This document shows, piece after piece, positions 1-7,443 of a stretch of 20,064 bases of DNA. Every line of letters starts with the position of its first letter. Within the stretch, counting starts at the first letter, position 1. Made by a program: the position numbers and the translations under genes. The stretch is from the NCBI GenBank assembly GCA_017629395.1, contig JAGBXH010000330.1, positions 1 to 20,064 of the forward strand, read 5' to 3'. The stretch comes from Clostridia bacterium (lineage in GTDB: Bacteria; Bacillota; Clostridia; Oscillospirales; CAG-272). The notes below the pieces were generated by a model. It did no database searches and had not been told where the DNA came from. It worked only from the letters and a program-made list of their open reading frames with translations.

Positions 1-419
1 GCAAGATATGCAGAATCGCGCCAGACGTAATGCGATTCGGTACAGATCACAGACGCTCCCTCTCCGCCGCTCTCACTTCTGCGTGCATAGGGATCTGCGC
101 GATCGTGCACGCGCTCGCCCGTTTGTACGCGGTACTTATATCGAAGCCCCTCCGGACAAATATCGGTATGCCAAGTGCACTCCCACGCCCCGCACTCCGC
201 AAGCCTTTGCATGGGAATAGGCTGCCAACCGTTCCATTCCCCGACAAGGCTGACCCGATCCGCTCCCGGCGCACACACGCGAAAGGCATAGGTAAAGCCC
301 TGCGACAATGCCAGACGATGGACGCCGAAATACCGGTATGCGTGCGTTCCCTTTCCGTTTTGCAGATAATATGCCGCCAATTGCGCTGCTCCCTTGCTCT
401 GTCCCGCTTCAAATCCCAT
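1..419 (-). CDS. glgB: 1,4-alpha-glucan branching enzyme, N-terminal part (gene runs off the window)
   Basis: This is an open reading frame of 139 codons with no stop before the window edge, read from an ATG at 419. GlgB makes alpha-1,6 branches in glycogen by transferring short glucan chains. The visible part matches the N-terminal region and CBM48 early-set domain of the family: AYRYFGVH at about residues 27-34, then AFRVCAPGADRVSLVGEWNG at about 45-64, YKYRV near 104-108, RADPYARR near 108-114, and a YVWRDSAY stretch at 131-138 like the YxWxD that leads into the GH13 barrel. The catalytic barrel lies outside the window. GGAGG at 426-430 sits 6 nt upstream of the ATG and decides the start; it lies inside the 3' arm of a strong hairpin. 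The gene follows yebC by 70 bp on the same strand. A related GH13 enzyme with CBM48 is possible but less likely. Confidence 0.8.
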   Translation of the reverse strand, partial: MGFEAGQSKGAAQLAAYYLQNGKGTHAYRYFGVHRLALSQGFTYAFRVCAPGADRVSLVGEWNGWQPIPMQRLAECGAWECTWHTDICPEGLRYKYRVQTGERVHDRADPYARRSESGGEGASVICTESHYVWRDSAYL

Positions 420-426
420 AAAAAAC

Positions 427-470
427 CTCCGCGTACGGTAATACTTACAGTATTGCCCCCGTACGCGGAG
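427..470 (-). terminator. Terminator-like hairpin overlapping the glgB ribosome binding site
   Basis: On the minus strand, a perfect 12-bp stem (CTCCGCGTACGG at 470-459 with CCGTACGCGGAG at 438-427) is followed by GG and then six T residues (425-420) that run straight into the glgB ATG. The apical region holds a nested 6-bp helix (AATACT/AGTATT, 440-445 with 449-454, 3-nt loop). The stem plus T-run is the layout of an intrinsic terminator after yebC. The 3' arm also contains GGAG of the only plausible Shine-Dalgarno sequence for glgB, so folding would both end transcription and hide the start site. The structure is seen in sequence; its function is inferred. Confidence 0.75.
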
Positions 471-489
471 ATTTATCGTATGATCGAAA

Positions 490-1224
490 TTATTCGTCCT
501 GGTTTTCCCAGTTGTGGAATACGGTGAGCACGTCGTCGTCCTCTTCCAGCTTCTCCAGCAGCAGATTCATGAACTTCTTATCGTCGTCCGTGGTCAGCTC
601 GGTGTAGGTGGAGGGGATCATGGTCTGCTCAGCGGAAAGCACGGGATAGCCCGCTGCCTTGATCGACTCAGCAACTGCAAATACGTCTGCGCTTTCGGTG
701 TAGATCTCGAAAACGTCGCCCTCTGCTGCAAAGTCCTCAGCACCTGCCTCCATGGCATCCTCCATCAGCTTATCCTCGTCGATGTCGCCGTCCTCATTGT
801 CGATGACGATCAGTCCCTTCTCGGAGAACATGAAGCTGACGCTGCCCGTCGTACCAAGGTTGCCGTGGTACTTGGAGAAAGCGGCACGCACGTTGCCTGC
901 GGTTCTGTTACGGTTGTCGGTAGCAGCTCTTACGATAACTGCCACGCCTGCGGGACCGTAGCCCTCGTAGGTGATCTCTTCAAAGTTATCACCGCCTGCG
1001 CCCAGTGCCTTTTCGATGCTTCTCTTGATATTATCGTTGGGCACGTTGTTTGCCTTTGCCTTTGCGATCAGATCGCGAAGCTTGCTGTTGTTGTTGGGGT
1101 CGCCGCCGCCTGCCTTAACGGCAACTGCGATCTCCTTACCGATCTGGGTAAAGATCTTACCCTTAGCGGCGTCGGTCTTTTCCTTCTTGTGCTTGATGTT
1201 AGCCCATTTGCTATGTCCGGACAT
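490..1224 (-). CDS. yebC: YebC/PmpR-family protein
   Basis: A 244-residue protein of normal family length. It opens with MSGHSKWANIKHKK, followed by AAKGKIFTQIGKEI, the signature start of the YebC/PmpR/TACO1 family. The middle shows the conserved YEGYGPAGVAVIV (about residues 86-98) and NRTAGNVRAAFSK (about 106-118), and the acidic C-terminal third is typical. Family members were long annotated as transcriptional regulators; more recent work ties several to translation, where they help ribosomes through difficult sequences such as proline runs, and TACO1 acts in mitochondrial translation. The protein is cytosolic. GAGG lies about 9 nt upstream of the ATG. It follows argS by 59 bp with no clear promoter or terminator between, so the two are probably co-transcribed, which fits a translation role. 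No signs of transfer or damage. Confidence 0.95.
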   Translation of the reverse strand: MSGHSKWANIKHKKEKTDAAKGKIFTQIGKEIAVAVKAGGGDPNNNSKLRDLIAKAKANNVPNDNIKRSIEKALGAGGDNFEEITYEGYGPAGVAVIVRAATDNRNRTAGNVRAAFSKYHGNLGTTGSVSFMFSEKGLIVIDNEDGDIDEDKLMEDAMEAGAEDFAAEGDVFEIYTESADVFAVAESIKAAGYPVLSAEQTMIPSTYTELTTDDDKKFMNLLLEKLEEDDDVLTVFHNWENQDE

Positions 1225-1283
1225 GTTATATTACCTCACTACAATTAAATTTTTTCAGTTTTTCAATAAACCCACTGCCGAAA

Positions 1284-3008
1284 TTAAATCTTTTCGGTTT
1301 TTTTCAAGCAGATCATCTCAAACGCGCTGCCAAGCACGTGCTTGGTGGCAAGCGTCAGTGCAATTCTTGTCTGCTTGATTGCCTCATCGCTCTCGGAAAG
1401 GATGCGGCAGTTATGGTAGAAGCGGTTGAACGCAACGGCTACGTCCAGAATAAATCTGGTAATAACCGAGGGCTCGTAATCGCGCAGCGCCATGAGCACC
1501 TTTTCCTCGTAGGTGGAGAGCACCTTTAAGAGTGCCTGCTCCTCGGGAGCGGTGATCACGAAATCCTTTGCGGTGGGCTCGCCGGCCTTTTCTAAGACAG
1601 AGCAAGCACGCGCATAGGTGTACTGTACGTAAGGACCGGTATTGCCGTCAAAGGACAGCGCGTCATCCATGTTGAAGTCGATATCCTTGATACGGTTATT
1701 GGTCAGATAATAGAATACGATTGCGCCGACACCGACAGCCTCAGCCACGTCGGTTCTGCCCTTCATTTCGGGGTTCTTCTCTTCCATAATCTCGGTGACC
1801 TTATCGATGGCTGCACCGAACAAATCACGCAGAAGCACCACGTTACCCGTTCTGGTTGCCAGCTTTGCACCGCCGATGCTGACCGTGCCGTAAGGAATGT
1901 GCACCAGCTGATCGTGCCAATCGTAGCCCATCAGCTCCACTACCTTGAACCACTGCTTGAAGTGCAGGATCTGCTGCGTGCTGGTGACGTAGATGCACTT
2001 ATCAAAATGATAGTTTTCCTTGCGGTAGACCGCTGCTGCGATGTCACGCGTGGGATACAGCGTGCTGCCGTCACGCTTGAGGATCAGACAAGGAGGCATG
2101 CCGTACTCGTCAAGGTCAACGATGGATGCACCGTCGTCGATCTTCAGAAGCCCTGCATCACGCAGCTTCTGCACCTGTGCGGGCATCTTGTCCGTATAGA
2201 AGGACTCACCAAGATAGCTGTCAAAGGTAATGCCCAGCTGCTTGTAGGTCTTTTCGTATTCCTCAAGACTGATCTGAATAAACCACTTCCAGAGCGCGAG
2301 ATTTTGCTCGTCGCCCATCTCCATCTTATGGAACTCGGCACGCGCTGCATCCGCAAGAATTGTCTTGCCCTGCTCTTTTTCCTCGGTAATGGCGTTATTG
2401 ATCTTAACGTAAAGCTCAACCAGCGTATCAATGCCGCCCGTCTCCACCATTTCCTTGCTGCCCCACAGGTTATAAGCCAGGATCAGCTTGCCGAACTGGG
2501 TGCCCCAGTCGCCGAGATAGTTGATGCCATAGCAATCATAGCCTGCAAACTCGTGCATTTTTTTGAGCGAGTGACCGATGACGGTAGTGCCCAGGTGTCC
2601 GATATGGAAGGGCTTTGCTACGTTGGGAGAGGAATAGTCCAAAACGACCTTTTTGCCGCAGCCAACGGTGGGTGCGCCGTACTTTTCCTTCTTTTCAAGC
2701 ACGGCAGAAAGCACGTGGCTTGTCAGGAACGCGGGATCAAGACGGATGTTGAGATAGCCGTTGAGTGCCTCTGCGCTTTGCACGCAAGGGCAGCTCATGC
2801 CGTCTGCAAGCACCTGTGCGATCATAACGGGCGCGCGGCGCAAGGACTTTGCGAGCTTGAAGCAAGGCAGCGCAAGGTCGCCCATAGCGTCGTCGGGCGG
2901 ATACTCCAGCATACCTGCCAGCTCTTCTGCCGTCAGCTCTGCTGCGGGGTTGATGCCCTTAACGCCCTCTAAAATGTTTTGTGCGATAAGTTGTTTGATT
3001 TTCAGCAT
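1284..3008 (-). CDS. argS: Arginyl-tRNA synthetase
   Basis: A 574-residue class I aminoacyl-tRNA synthetase that charges tRNA-Arg with arginine in the cytosol. The N-terminal additional domain covers about residues 1-110. The catalytic core opens with DYSSPNVAKPFHIGHLG (124-140), which contains HIGH at 135-138, followed by NYLGDWGTQFGKL. The KMSKS position is replaced by LATRTGNVV, a TRxG-type variant known in many ArgRS. The helical anticodon-binding (DALR) domain forms the C-terminal quarter; the usual terminal ERM/EKM appears as EKI. The start is the ATG at 3008; GAGG lies 13 nt upstream, a rather long spacing, but no better start is seen. The gene has its own promoter just after recN and leads into yebC. 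The leader is too short for a T-box. Confidence 0.97.
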   Translation of the reverse strand: MLKIKQLIAQNILEGVKGINPAAELTAEELAGMLEYPPDDAMGDLALPCFKLAKSLRRAPVMIAQVLADGMSCPCVQSAEALNGYLNIRLDPAFLTSHVLSAVLEKKEKYGAPTVGCGKKVVLDYSSPNVAKPFHIGHLGTTVIGHSLKKMHEFAGYDCYGINYLGDWGTQFGKLILAYNLWGSKEMVETGGIDTLVELYVKINNAITEEKEQGKTILADAARAEFHKMEMGDEQNLALWKWFIQISLEEYEKTYKQLGITFDSYLGESFYTDKMPAQVQKLRDAGLLKIDDGASIVDLDEYGMPPCLILKRDGSTLYPTRDIAAAVYRKENYHFDKCIYVTSTQQILHFKQWFKVVELMGYDWHDQLVHIPYGTVSIGGAKLATRTGNVVLLRDLFGAAIDKVTEIMEEKNPEMKGRTDVAEAVGVGAIVFYYLTNNRIKDIDFNMDDALSFDGNTGPYVQYTYARACSVLEKAGEPTAKDFVITAPEEQALLKVLSTYEEKVLMALRDYEPSVITRFILDVAVAFNRFYHNCRILSESDEAIKQTRIALTLATKHVLGSAFEMICLKKTEKI

Positions 3009-3049
3009 AGTATTTATATTTCCTCAATGATTATTTTTCACAATTTTGT

Positions 3050-3078
3050 ATTATAACACATACTTTGCAAAAATGCAA
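3050..3078 (-). promoter_or_regulatory. Predicted sigma-A promoter for argS-yebC
   Basis: On the minus strand, TTGCAT (3078-3073) and a perfect TATAAT (3055-3050) are separated by exactly 17 bp. TGT directly before the -10 makes an extended -10 (TGN). The predicted start of transcription is about 35 nt upstream of the argS ATG. The elements lie in the 84-bp gap between the recN stop and argS, so argS-yebC can be expressed independently of the long operon upstream. Confidence 0.75.
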
Positions 3079-3092
3079 CAGCAAATTTGCAA

Positions 3093-4769
3093 TTATTCGC
3101 AATCCTTGCTTTGCAGCATATCTCTTGCCGCCTGCATCTGCGCCTCGGTGACCTTGATACCGCCCAAGATACGTGCCACCTCCGCAACTCTTTCCTCACC
3201 CGTCAGCTCTGCAACCGAGGTAAAGGCGCGTCCGTCCCTCTCCTCCTTACGGATATGCAGGTGCTGATCGCCAAGCGAGGCGACCTGCGCCGAGTGCGTG
3301 ATGCAGATGATCTGCTGCTTTTGCGCCATATCCGAAAGTCGGATACCGATCTTGCGCGAGGTCTTGCCGGAAATGCCGGTATCCACCTCGTCAAAAATGG
3401 TGGTGGGCACGCCGTCCTTTTGATTCATGACGCACTTGATGGCAAGCATGATACGCGAAAGCTCACCGCCCGATGCAATGCGCACCATGGAGGAGAGCGG
3501 TTCGCCGGGGTTGGTGGCGATCATGAACTCCACGCGGTCTATGCCTGCAGCGCCAAGCTCTCTTTCGCGTGCTACCGCGATGCGAAAGCGTACGCCCGCC
3601 ATATCCAGGTACGACAGCTGCTCTGCGATCTGCCCCGCTGCCTTTTCCGCCGCCCTTTCACGCTTTTCGGACATTTGCAGCGCCAGATTCATTGCGCTTG
3701 CATGAATTTCGGCAATCTGCGCGTCGTACTGCTCGCAAAGCTCGTCCGAGCCTTCAATCTCTTCAAGCCTTGCCTTGGCGTTTTCCAAGAATGCAAGCAC
3801 CGCATCCACGCTGCCGCCGTATTTACGCTTGAGCTTGGAGATGGCTTCCAGCCTATCCTCAATCTTATCCAGCATTGCCACGGGATCATCGTCCAGCTCC
3901 TCGGCATACGCCGCAATACGGTCGGACAGATCCTTGACGCGATAGGAAAGATCGATCAGCTCCTCGCCCACCTCGGCAGCATCCGCAACGTAAGCCGCAA
4001 GCGCATTCATGGAAGCCGCGCTGCGCTCCAGCAGATAGGAGACCGAGCCGTTCGAGCCCGCGTCGGTTAACAATTTTGTGGAAAAGCGCACCTGCTTTTG
4101 CACCTTTTCGGTGTTTTGCAGCTTGTTTCGCTTTTCGATCAACGCCTCTTCCTCACCCGCCTTGAGCTTCAGAGAAGCAATATCGTTGATCTGATAGGTC
4201 AGCATTTCCACGGTGCGCAGCCGCTCTCCCGCATCGCGAATGAGTGCGTCACGCTTCTCACAAAGTGCGCGGTAGGCTGCGTACAGCTCAGCATAAGCCG
4301 CCCTTTGCTCTCCAAGCGCGGCGTATGCATCCAGCATTTCCATATGGTATGCAAGATCGGACAAAAGTCGGTTATCATCCTGCCCGTGAATGGAGATCAG
4401 GTGCGCGCTCGCCTCTCGCAGCATACCAAGCGTTGCCGTACGCCCGTTGATGCGTGCCGTGCTTTTGCCGTCCGCACTCAGCGTGCGCTGCAGGACGACC
4501 TCTCTGTCTTCACAAGCGATGCCAAGCGCATCAAGCGCCTTGATATGCGCGTCAGCCAGCTCTGTAAAATGTGCCGTAACACACGCTGTGCTCTGCCCCG
4601 AGCGCACCAGCTCACGGTCGCCCTTGGCACCGCAGACAAGCCCGATGCTATCTACAATGACACTTTTACCCGCGCCGGTCTGACCCGTCATGACGCAAAA
4701 GCCGCTTTCAAACGTCACGTCTGCGCAGGCAACGACCGCAATATTTTCAATATGCAGGCTTCTTAGCAT
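3093..4769 (-). CDS. recN: DNA repair ATPase RecN
   Basis: A 558-residue SMC-like ATPase that acts in double-strand break repair, where it is recruited early to breaks and helps recombination. Walker A is GQTGAGKS at 29-36. A long helical coiled-coil middle (about 150-380, rich in A, E, L and K) separates it from the C-terminal half-site, which has the ABC signature SGGELSRIML (from residue 433) and Walker B TTIFDEVDTG (from about 456), followed by the ICITH switch region. The MLRSLHIENIAVV start is typical of RecN. The ATG sits 2 bp after the argR stop codon, with AGAGGA 8 nt upstream inside the end of argR, so it is translated as the last gene of the operon. Order argR-recN is common in Firmicutes. 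The length is normal. Confidence 0.96.
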   Translation of the reverse strand: MLRSLHIENIAVVACADVTFESGFCVMTGQTGAGKSVIVDSIGLVCGAKGDRELVRSGQSTACVTAHFTELADAHIKALDALGIACEDREVVLQRTLSADGKSTARINGRTATLGMLREASAHLISIHGQDDNRLLSDLAYHMEMLDAYAALGEQRAAYAELYAAYRALCEKRDALIRDAGERLRTVEMLTYQINDIASLKLKAGEEEALIEKRNKLQNTEKVQKQVRFSTKLLTDAGSNGSVSYLLERSAASMNALAAYVADAAEVGEELIDLSYRVKDLSDRIAAYAEELDDDPVAMLDKIEDRLEAISKLKRKYGGSVDAVLAFLENAKARLEEIEGSDELCEQYDAQIAEIHASAMNLALQMSEKRERAAEKAAGQIAEQLSYLDMAGVRFRIAVARERELGAAGIDRVEFMIATNPGEPLSSMVRIASGGELSRIMLAIKCVMNQKDGVPTTIFDEVDTGISGKTSRKIGIRLSDMAQKQQIICITHSAQVASLGDQHLHIRKEERDGRAFTSVAELTGEERVAEVARILGGIKVTEAQMQAARDMLQSKDCE

Positions 4770-4771
4770 AT

Positions 4772-5227
4772 TTACTGTCCTCTGATAATTTCCTTGATTC
4801 TGGTATTCAGATCGGCTGCAGCCTCCGCATTGCGCGCAATGATAATAATGGTGTCGTCACCCGCTACGCAGCCAAGGATCACGGGAAGATGCAAATTATC
4901 AATGCCGACGGCTACCGCCTGCGCCATACCGGGGAAGGTTTTGACCACCACGGTGTGCAGGGCAAAATCCACCGACGTGATGGATTCAGCAAGTGCATGG
5001 CTGAACTTGAAATTGCTCAAAGGCTCACCCGTTTTGGGCAGCTCGTAGCGATAAGAGCCCTTTTCGCTCATAACCTTGGTCAGCTTGAGCTCACGGATAT
5101 CACGCGAAACGGTCGCCTGCGTGACCTCATAGCCCATCTTGCGCAGGTGCTCGATCAGGTCGTCCTGCGTTTCGACCTCGTACTTTTCTACGATCTCTAT
5201 GATCTTTTCATGTCTGTTCTTTTTCAT
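4772..5227 (-). CDS. argR: Arginine repressor ArgR/AhrC
   Basis: A 151-residue arginine-responsive DNA-binding regulator that forms hexamers with L-arginine and controls arginine synthesis and breakdown. The N-terminal winged-helix domain (about 1-70) contains TQDDLIEHLRKMGYEVTQA followed by TVSRDIRELKL, the recognition helix. The C-terminal oligomerisation and arginine-binding domain (about 80-151) contains GCVAGDDTIIIIA, the conserved GT/VAGDDT arginine-pocket motif. The ATG at 5227 has GGAG at good spacing. The gene sits 25 bp after nadK and 2 bp before recN. argS lies just downstream as a separate unit, but I see no convincing ARG-box palindrome near its promoter, so control of argS by this protein is not supported here. 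Confidence 0.96.
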   Translation of the reverse strand: MKKNRHEKIIEIVEKYEVETQDDLIEHLRKMGYEVTQATVSRDIRELKLTKVMSEKGSYRYELPKTGEPLSNFKFSHALAESITSVDFALHTVVVKTFPGMAQAVAVGIDNLHLPVILGCVAGDDTIIIIARNAEAAADLNTRIKEIIRGQ

Positions 5228-5252
5228 GACGTTCTCCGTAAATCCGTTATCA

Positions 5253-6131
5253 TTATTCGTTTTCGGTCATTTTCTGGCGCAGCTTTTTATAAAAACCGCA
5301 GTTTTTGATGCGTACCAGATTGGTCTGCAAGGGGGATTTGCCTATGCGCACCACGTCACCCTTGTACATTTCGTAATTGGTTCTGCCGTCCACGGTCAGA
5401 TACAGCATTTTTTCGCGCTGACAAATATTTTTGATCTCAAGCACTGCACTATCCGGGAAGATCATAGGTCTTGCCGCAAGAGAATGCGGGCAGATGGGCG
5501 TGACGCAGAAGCAGGACACGCGCGGATCCACGATAGAGCCGCCCGCCGACATGGAGTACGCCGTTGAGCCCGTGGGGGTTGCGACAATCAATCCGTCTGC
5601 GCGATAGGAGGTGACGGGCGTGCCGCCCTCCGAAAGCTCCAGATCCACAATACGCGCAATGGAGCCGTTGGAAATGACCGCATCGTTGAGTGCATAGCAG
5701 CAGGAGCGCAGGTTTCCCTTAGAGCCGATCAGCTCCACGTTGAGCATGGAACGCTTTTCCAGGGTATAGCCATCCGCCTCAAACAGCTTGTCAAGCTCGG
5801 CAATATCACGCATTTCCAGTTCAGCCATAAAGCCGAGTCTGCCCAGATTGATGCCCAGAATGGGTGTGCCGCGCGTAGCGGAGCGACGCGCTGCCTCTAA
5901 GATCGTACCGTCACCGCCCAGCACCACGATCATATCCGCCGTGGCATATACCTCATCAATGGGCAGCAGTAAAAATTCCGCTCTCCCCTGCACCATTTTC
6001 AAAAAGCGTTCGCGGTTGTAAACGGCAGCCGTGACGGTGCAGCCGTGCGCAATCAGACGCTCGGCAACAGCGATGGCGGCGTACGCCTTTTCGGTAATAT
6101 TATAATTTGTAATGATCGCTATTCGTTTCAT
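5253..6131 (-). CDS. nadK: NAD kinase
   Basis: A 292-residue ATP-NAD kinase that phosphorylates NAD to NADP in the cytosol. Diagnostic motifs: GGDGT at 72-76, GINLGRLGF at 93-101, the ND pair at 149-150, and ATPTGSTAYS at 184-193. The C-terminal CPHSLAARP segment at 214-222 matches the family beta-sandwich domain. The reading frame is open upstream as far as 6242, but that extension overlaps tlyA and looks unlike any NadK; the start MKRIAIITNYN at 6131 matches the family beginning. The ribosome binding site is weak (TAGG 6 nt upstream), as expected for a gene 7 bp after the tlyA stop and probably translationally coupled to it. The tlyA-nadK-argR-recN order is widespread in Firmicutes. Confidence 0.95.
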   Translation of the reverse strand: MKRIAIITNYNITEKAYAAIAVAERLIAHGCTVTAAVYNRERFLKMVQGRAEFLLLPIDEVYATADMIVVLGGDGTILEAARRSATRGTPILGINLGRLGFMAELEMRDIAELDKLFEADGYTLEKRSMLNVELIGSKGNLRSCCYALNDAVISNGSIARIVDLELSEGGTPVTSYRADGLIVATPTGSTAYSMSAGGSIVDPRVSCFCVTPICPHSLAARPMIFPDSAVLEIKNICQREKMLYLTVDGRTNYEMYKGDVVRIGKSPLQTNLVRIKNCGFYKKLRQKMTENE

Positions 6132-6138
6132 CAGAAGC

Positions 6139-6924
6139 CTACTTTCTCTCGCAAGCAAACAGCTCTTGTACGGCGCGCAGCCGCACGTCCTGCGCTTGCT
6201 CTTCCTTTGTATAATATGCAAGGTACTCGACGTTGCCGTCACCGCCCTCGATAGGCGAGCGGATCAAGCCACGCAGGCAAAGCCCCTGCTCCCATGCCGC
6301 ATCCAGTACACGCTCAACAGCCGCACGGCGGTGCAGAGCATTTTTCACAATGCCGTGCTTATCCAGCGCGCTCCTTCCCGCTTCAAATTGCGGTTTGATC
6401 AGTCCGACGTAAATGCCCCCGTCGCGCAAAAGACTTGCAACGCAAGGCAAGATCAACGTTTGCGAGATAAACGACACGTCCATGACCACAATATCCACGC
6501 AGCCGCCGATGTGCTCGGGCGTCAAATAGCGGGCATTGACGCCCTCCATGCAGCTCACGCGCTCATCAAGCACCAGGTCCGGGTCAAGCTGATCCCTGCC
6601 TGAATCGATCGCATACACGTGCGCAGCCCCCGACTGCAAAAGGCAATCCGTAAAGCCGCCCGTGGAGGCACCGATATCTGCAGCACGCATACCGCGCACG
6701 TCGATATCAAACGCCCTCAATGCGCCCTCCAACTTCAGACCGCCGCGGCTGACGTACCGCTCGCGCTCCAGAATCTCTACGACATGATTCCCCTCGCTGA
6801 CGTCCTGCGAGGGCTTTGAGATGACCTTACCGTCAAGCAAGGCCTTCCCCTCTTCTATGTATTTCCTTGCGGCAGTACGGCTTTTGACGTATCCGTTCTC
6901 CACAAGGTACAGATCTGCTCTCAT
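6139..6924 (-). CDS. tlyA: TlyA-family rRNA 2'-O-methyltransferase (S4 + FtsJ-like)
   Basis: A 261-residue protein with an N-terminal S4 RNA-binding domain (about 1-60, RADLYLVENGYVKSRTAAR) joined to an FtsJ/RrmJ-like Rossmann methyltransferase. The SAM loop is DIGASTGGFTDCLLQSGA at 83-100. The four catalytic residues of the family can be placed: K64 (GGLKLE), D149 (MDVSF), K177 (LIKPQF) and E233 (VEYLAYY). TlyA proteins in other bacteria methylate 2'-OH groups of rRNA; some are also called haemolysins, which is probably an old misnomer. Cytosolic, acting on ribosomal subunits. The ATG lies 3 bp after the yuiD-like stop codon with no clear ribosome binding site, so coupling is likely. Which rRNA sites it modifies cannot be told from sequence. 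Confidence 0.93.
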   Translation of the reverse strand: MRADLYLVENGYVKSRTAARKYIEEGKALLDGKVISKPSQDVSEGNHVVEILERERYVSRGGLKLEGALRAFDIDVRGMRAADIGASTGGFTDCLLQSGAAHVYAIDSGRDQLDPDLVLDERVSCMEGVNARYLTPEHIGGCVDIVVMDVSFISQTLILPCVASLLRDGGIYVGLIKPQFEAGRSALDKHGIVKNALHRRAAVERVLDAAWEQGLCLRGLIRSPIEGGDGNVEYLAYYTKEEQAQDVRLRAVQELFACERK

Positions 6925-6927
6925 AGC

Positions 6928-7422
6928 TTATGCCGCACGCATCAGATCAATGCTTGCACGGAAAATGGGAATCAGCTTTACCAAAAACGGAATCGCAATC
7001 CCAACAGCGCAGCCTGCCCATACCTGCAAGGGCGTATGTCCTACCAGCTCCTTGAGTCGCTTTTCTCTGTTCTCGTTATTCTCCGCGTTGATCACGTCAA
7101 TGACCAGCTTGTTCAAGATCACAGCCTGCTTGCTGACCTGACGGCGCACACCCATAGCATCATTGACAACGACCATAGCAAGCACGCCTGCCACGGCAAA
7201 CTCAAACGATGCGGGCGTAAACACGATGCAGGTAGCAACTGCGCATGCCATCACGGCAGCGGAATGCGAGCTGGGCATGCCGCCCGAGCCGAACATTGCA
7301 TCGATGAGATTAAACTTTCTGTTTTTGAAATATCCCGTCACGATCTTCAGTCCCTGCGCGGCAAACCACGCGATCAAGGTAGACATTACGACGTAATTGG
7401 TAAAAAACTGCTTAAAAATCAA
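6928..7422 (-). CDS. YuiD/DUF212 divergent PAP2-family membrane protein, TTG start
   Basis: A 164-residue membrane protein with hydrophobic segments at about 10-30, 53-70, 72-92 and 138-155. The signature GGMPSSHSAAV at 47-57 and NDAMGVRRQ further on place it in the divergent PAP2/DUF212 (YuiD) family, related to acid phosphatases/PAP2 lipid phosphatases. GHTPLQVWAG near residue 128 matches the family C-terminal part. The substrate is unknown; an isoprenoid or lipid phosphate is a reasonable guess because ispA is the gene directly upstream, but this is inference. The start is a TTG at 7422: AAGGAG (7432-7437) lies 9 nt before it, and the N-terminus aligns with YuiD only if translation begins there; the first ATG is 12 codons later and too far from the ribosome binding site. 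Confidence 0.9.
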   Translation of the reverse strand: MIFKQFFTNYVVMSTLIAWFAAQGLKIVTGYFKNRKFNLIDAMFGSGGMPSSHSAAVMACAVATCIVFTPASFEFAVAGVLAMVVVNDAMGVRRQVSKQAVILNKLVIDVINAENNENREKRLKELVGHTPLQVWAGCAVGIAIPFLVKLIPIFRASIDLMRAA

Positions 7423-7443
7423 AATTTATCACTCCTTCAAAGG

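Noticed and set aside
47..412. A 121-residue minus-strand reading frame
   Set aside because: It is a shifted frame over the glgB N-terminus; the glgB frame from 419 gives clear CBM48 signatures and stays open to the edge.
514..1248. A 244-residue plus-strand reading frame opposite yebC
   Set aside because: It mirrors yebC almost exactly, has no family features and no ribosome binding site; a shadow of yebC codon bias.
1899..2972. A 357-residue plus-strand frame opposite argS, with similar long frames opposite recN, xseA and htpG
   Set aside because: All are antisense to genes with strong catalytic motifs, and their products show no domain logic; they result from the GC-rich third codon positions.
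3009..3050. T-box riboswitch upstream of argS
   Set aside because: The predicted leader is only about 35 nt, far too short for a T-box, and no T-box core is seen.
3060..3092. Possible terminator after recN (TTGCAAA/TTTGCAA, 3065-3071 with 3086-3092)
   Set aside because: The stem is only 7 bp of A/T-rich sequence with a 14-nt loop and overlaps the argS -35 element, so it is not convincing.
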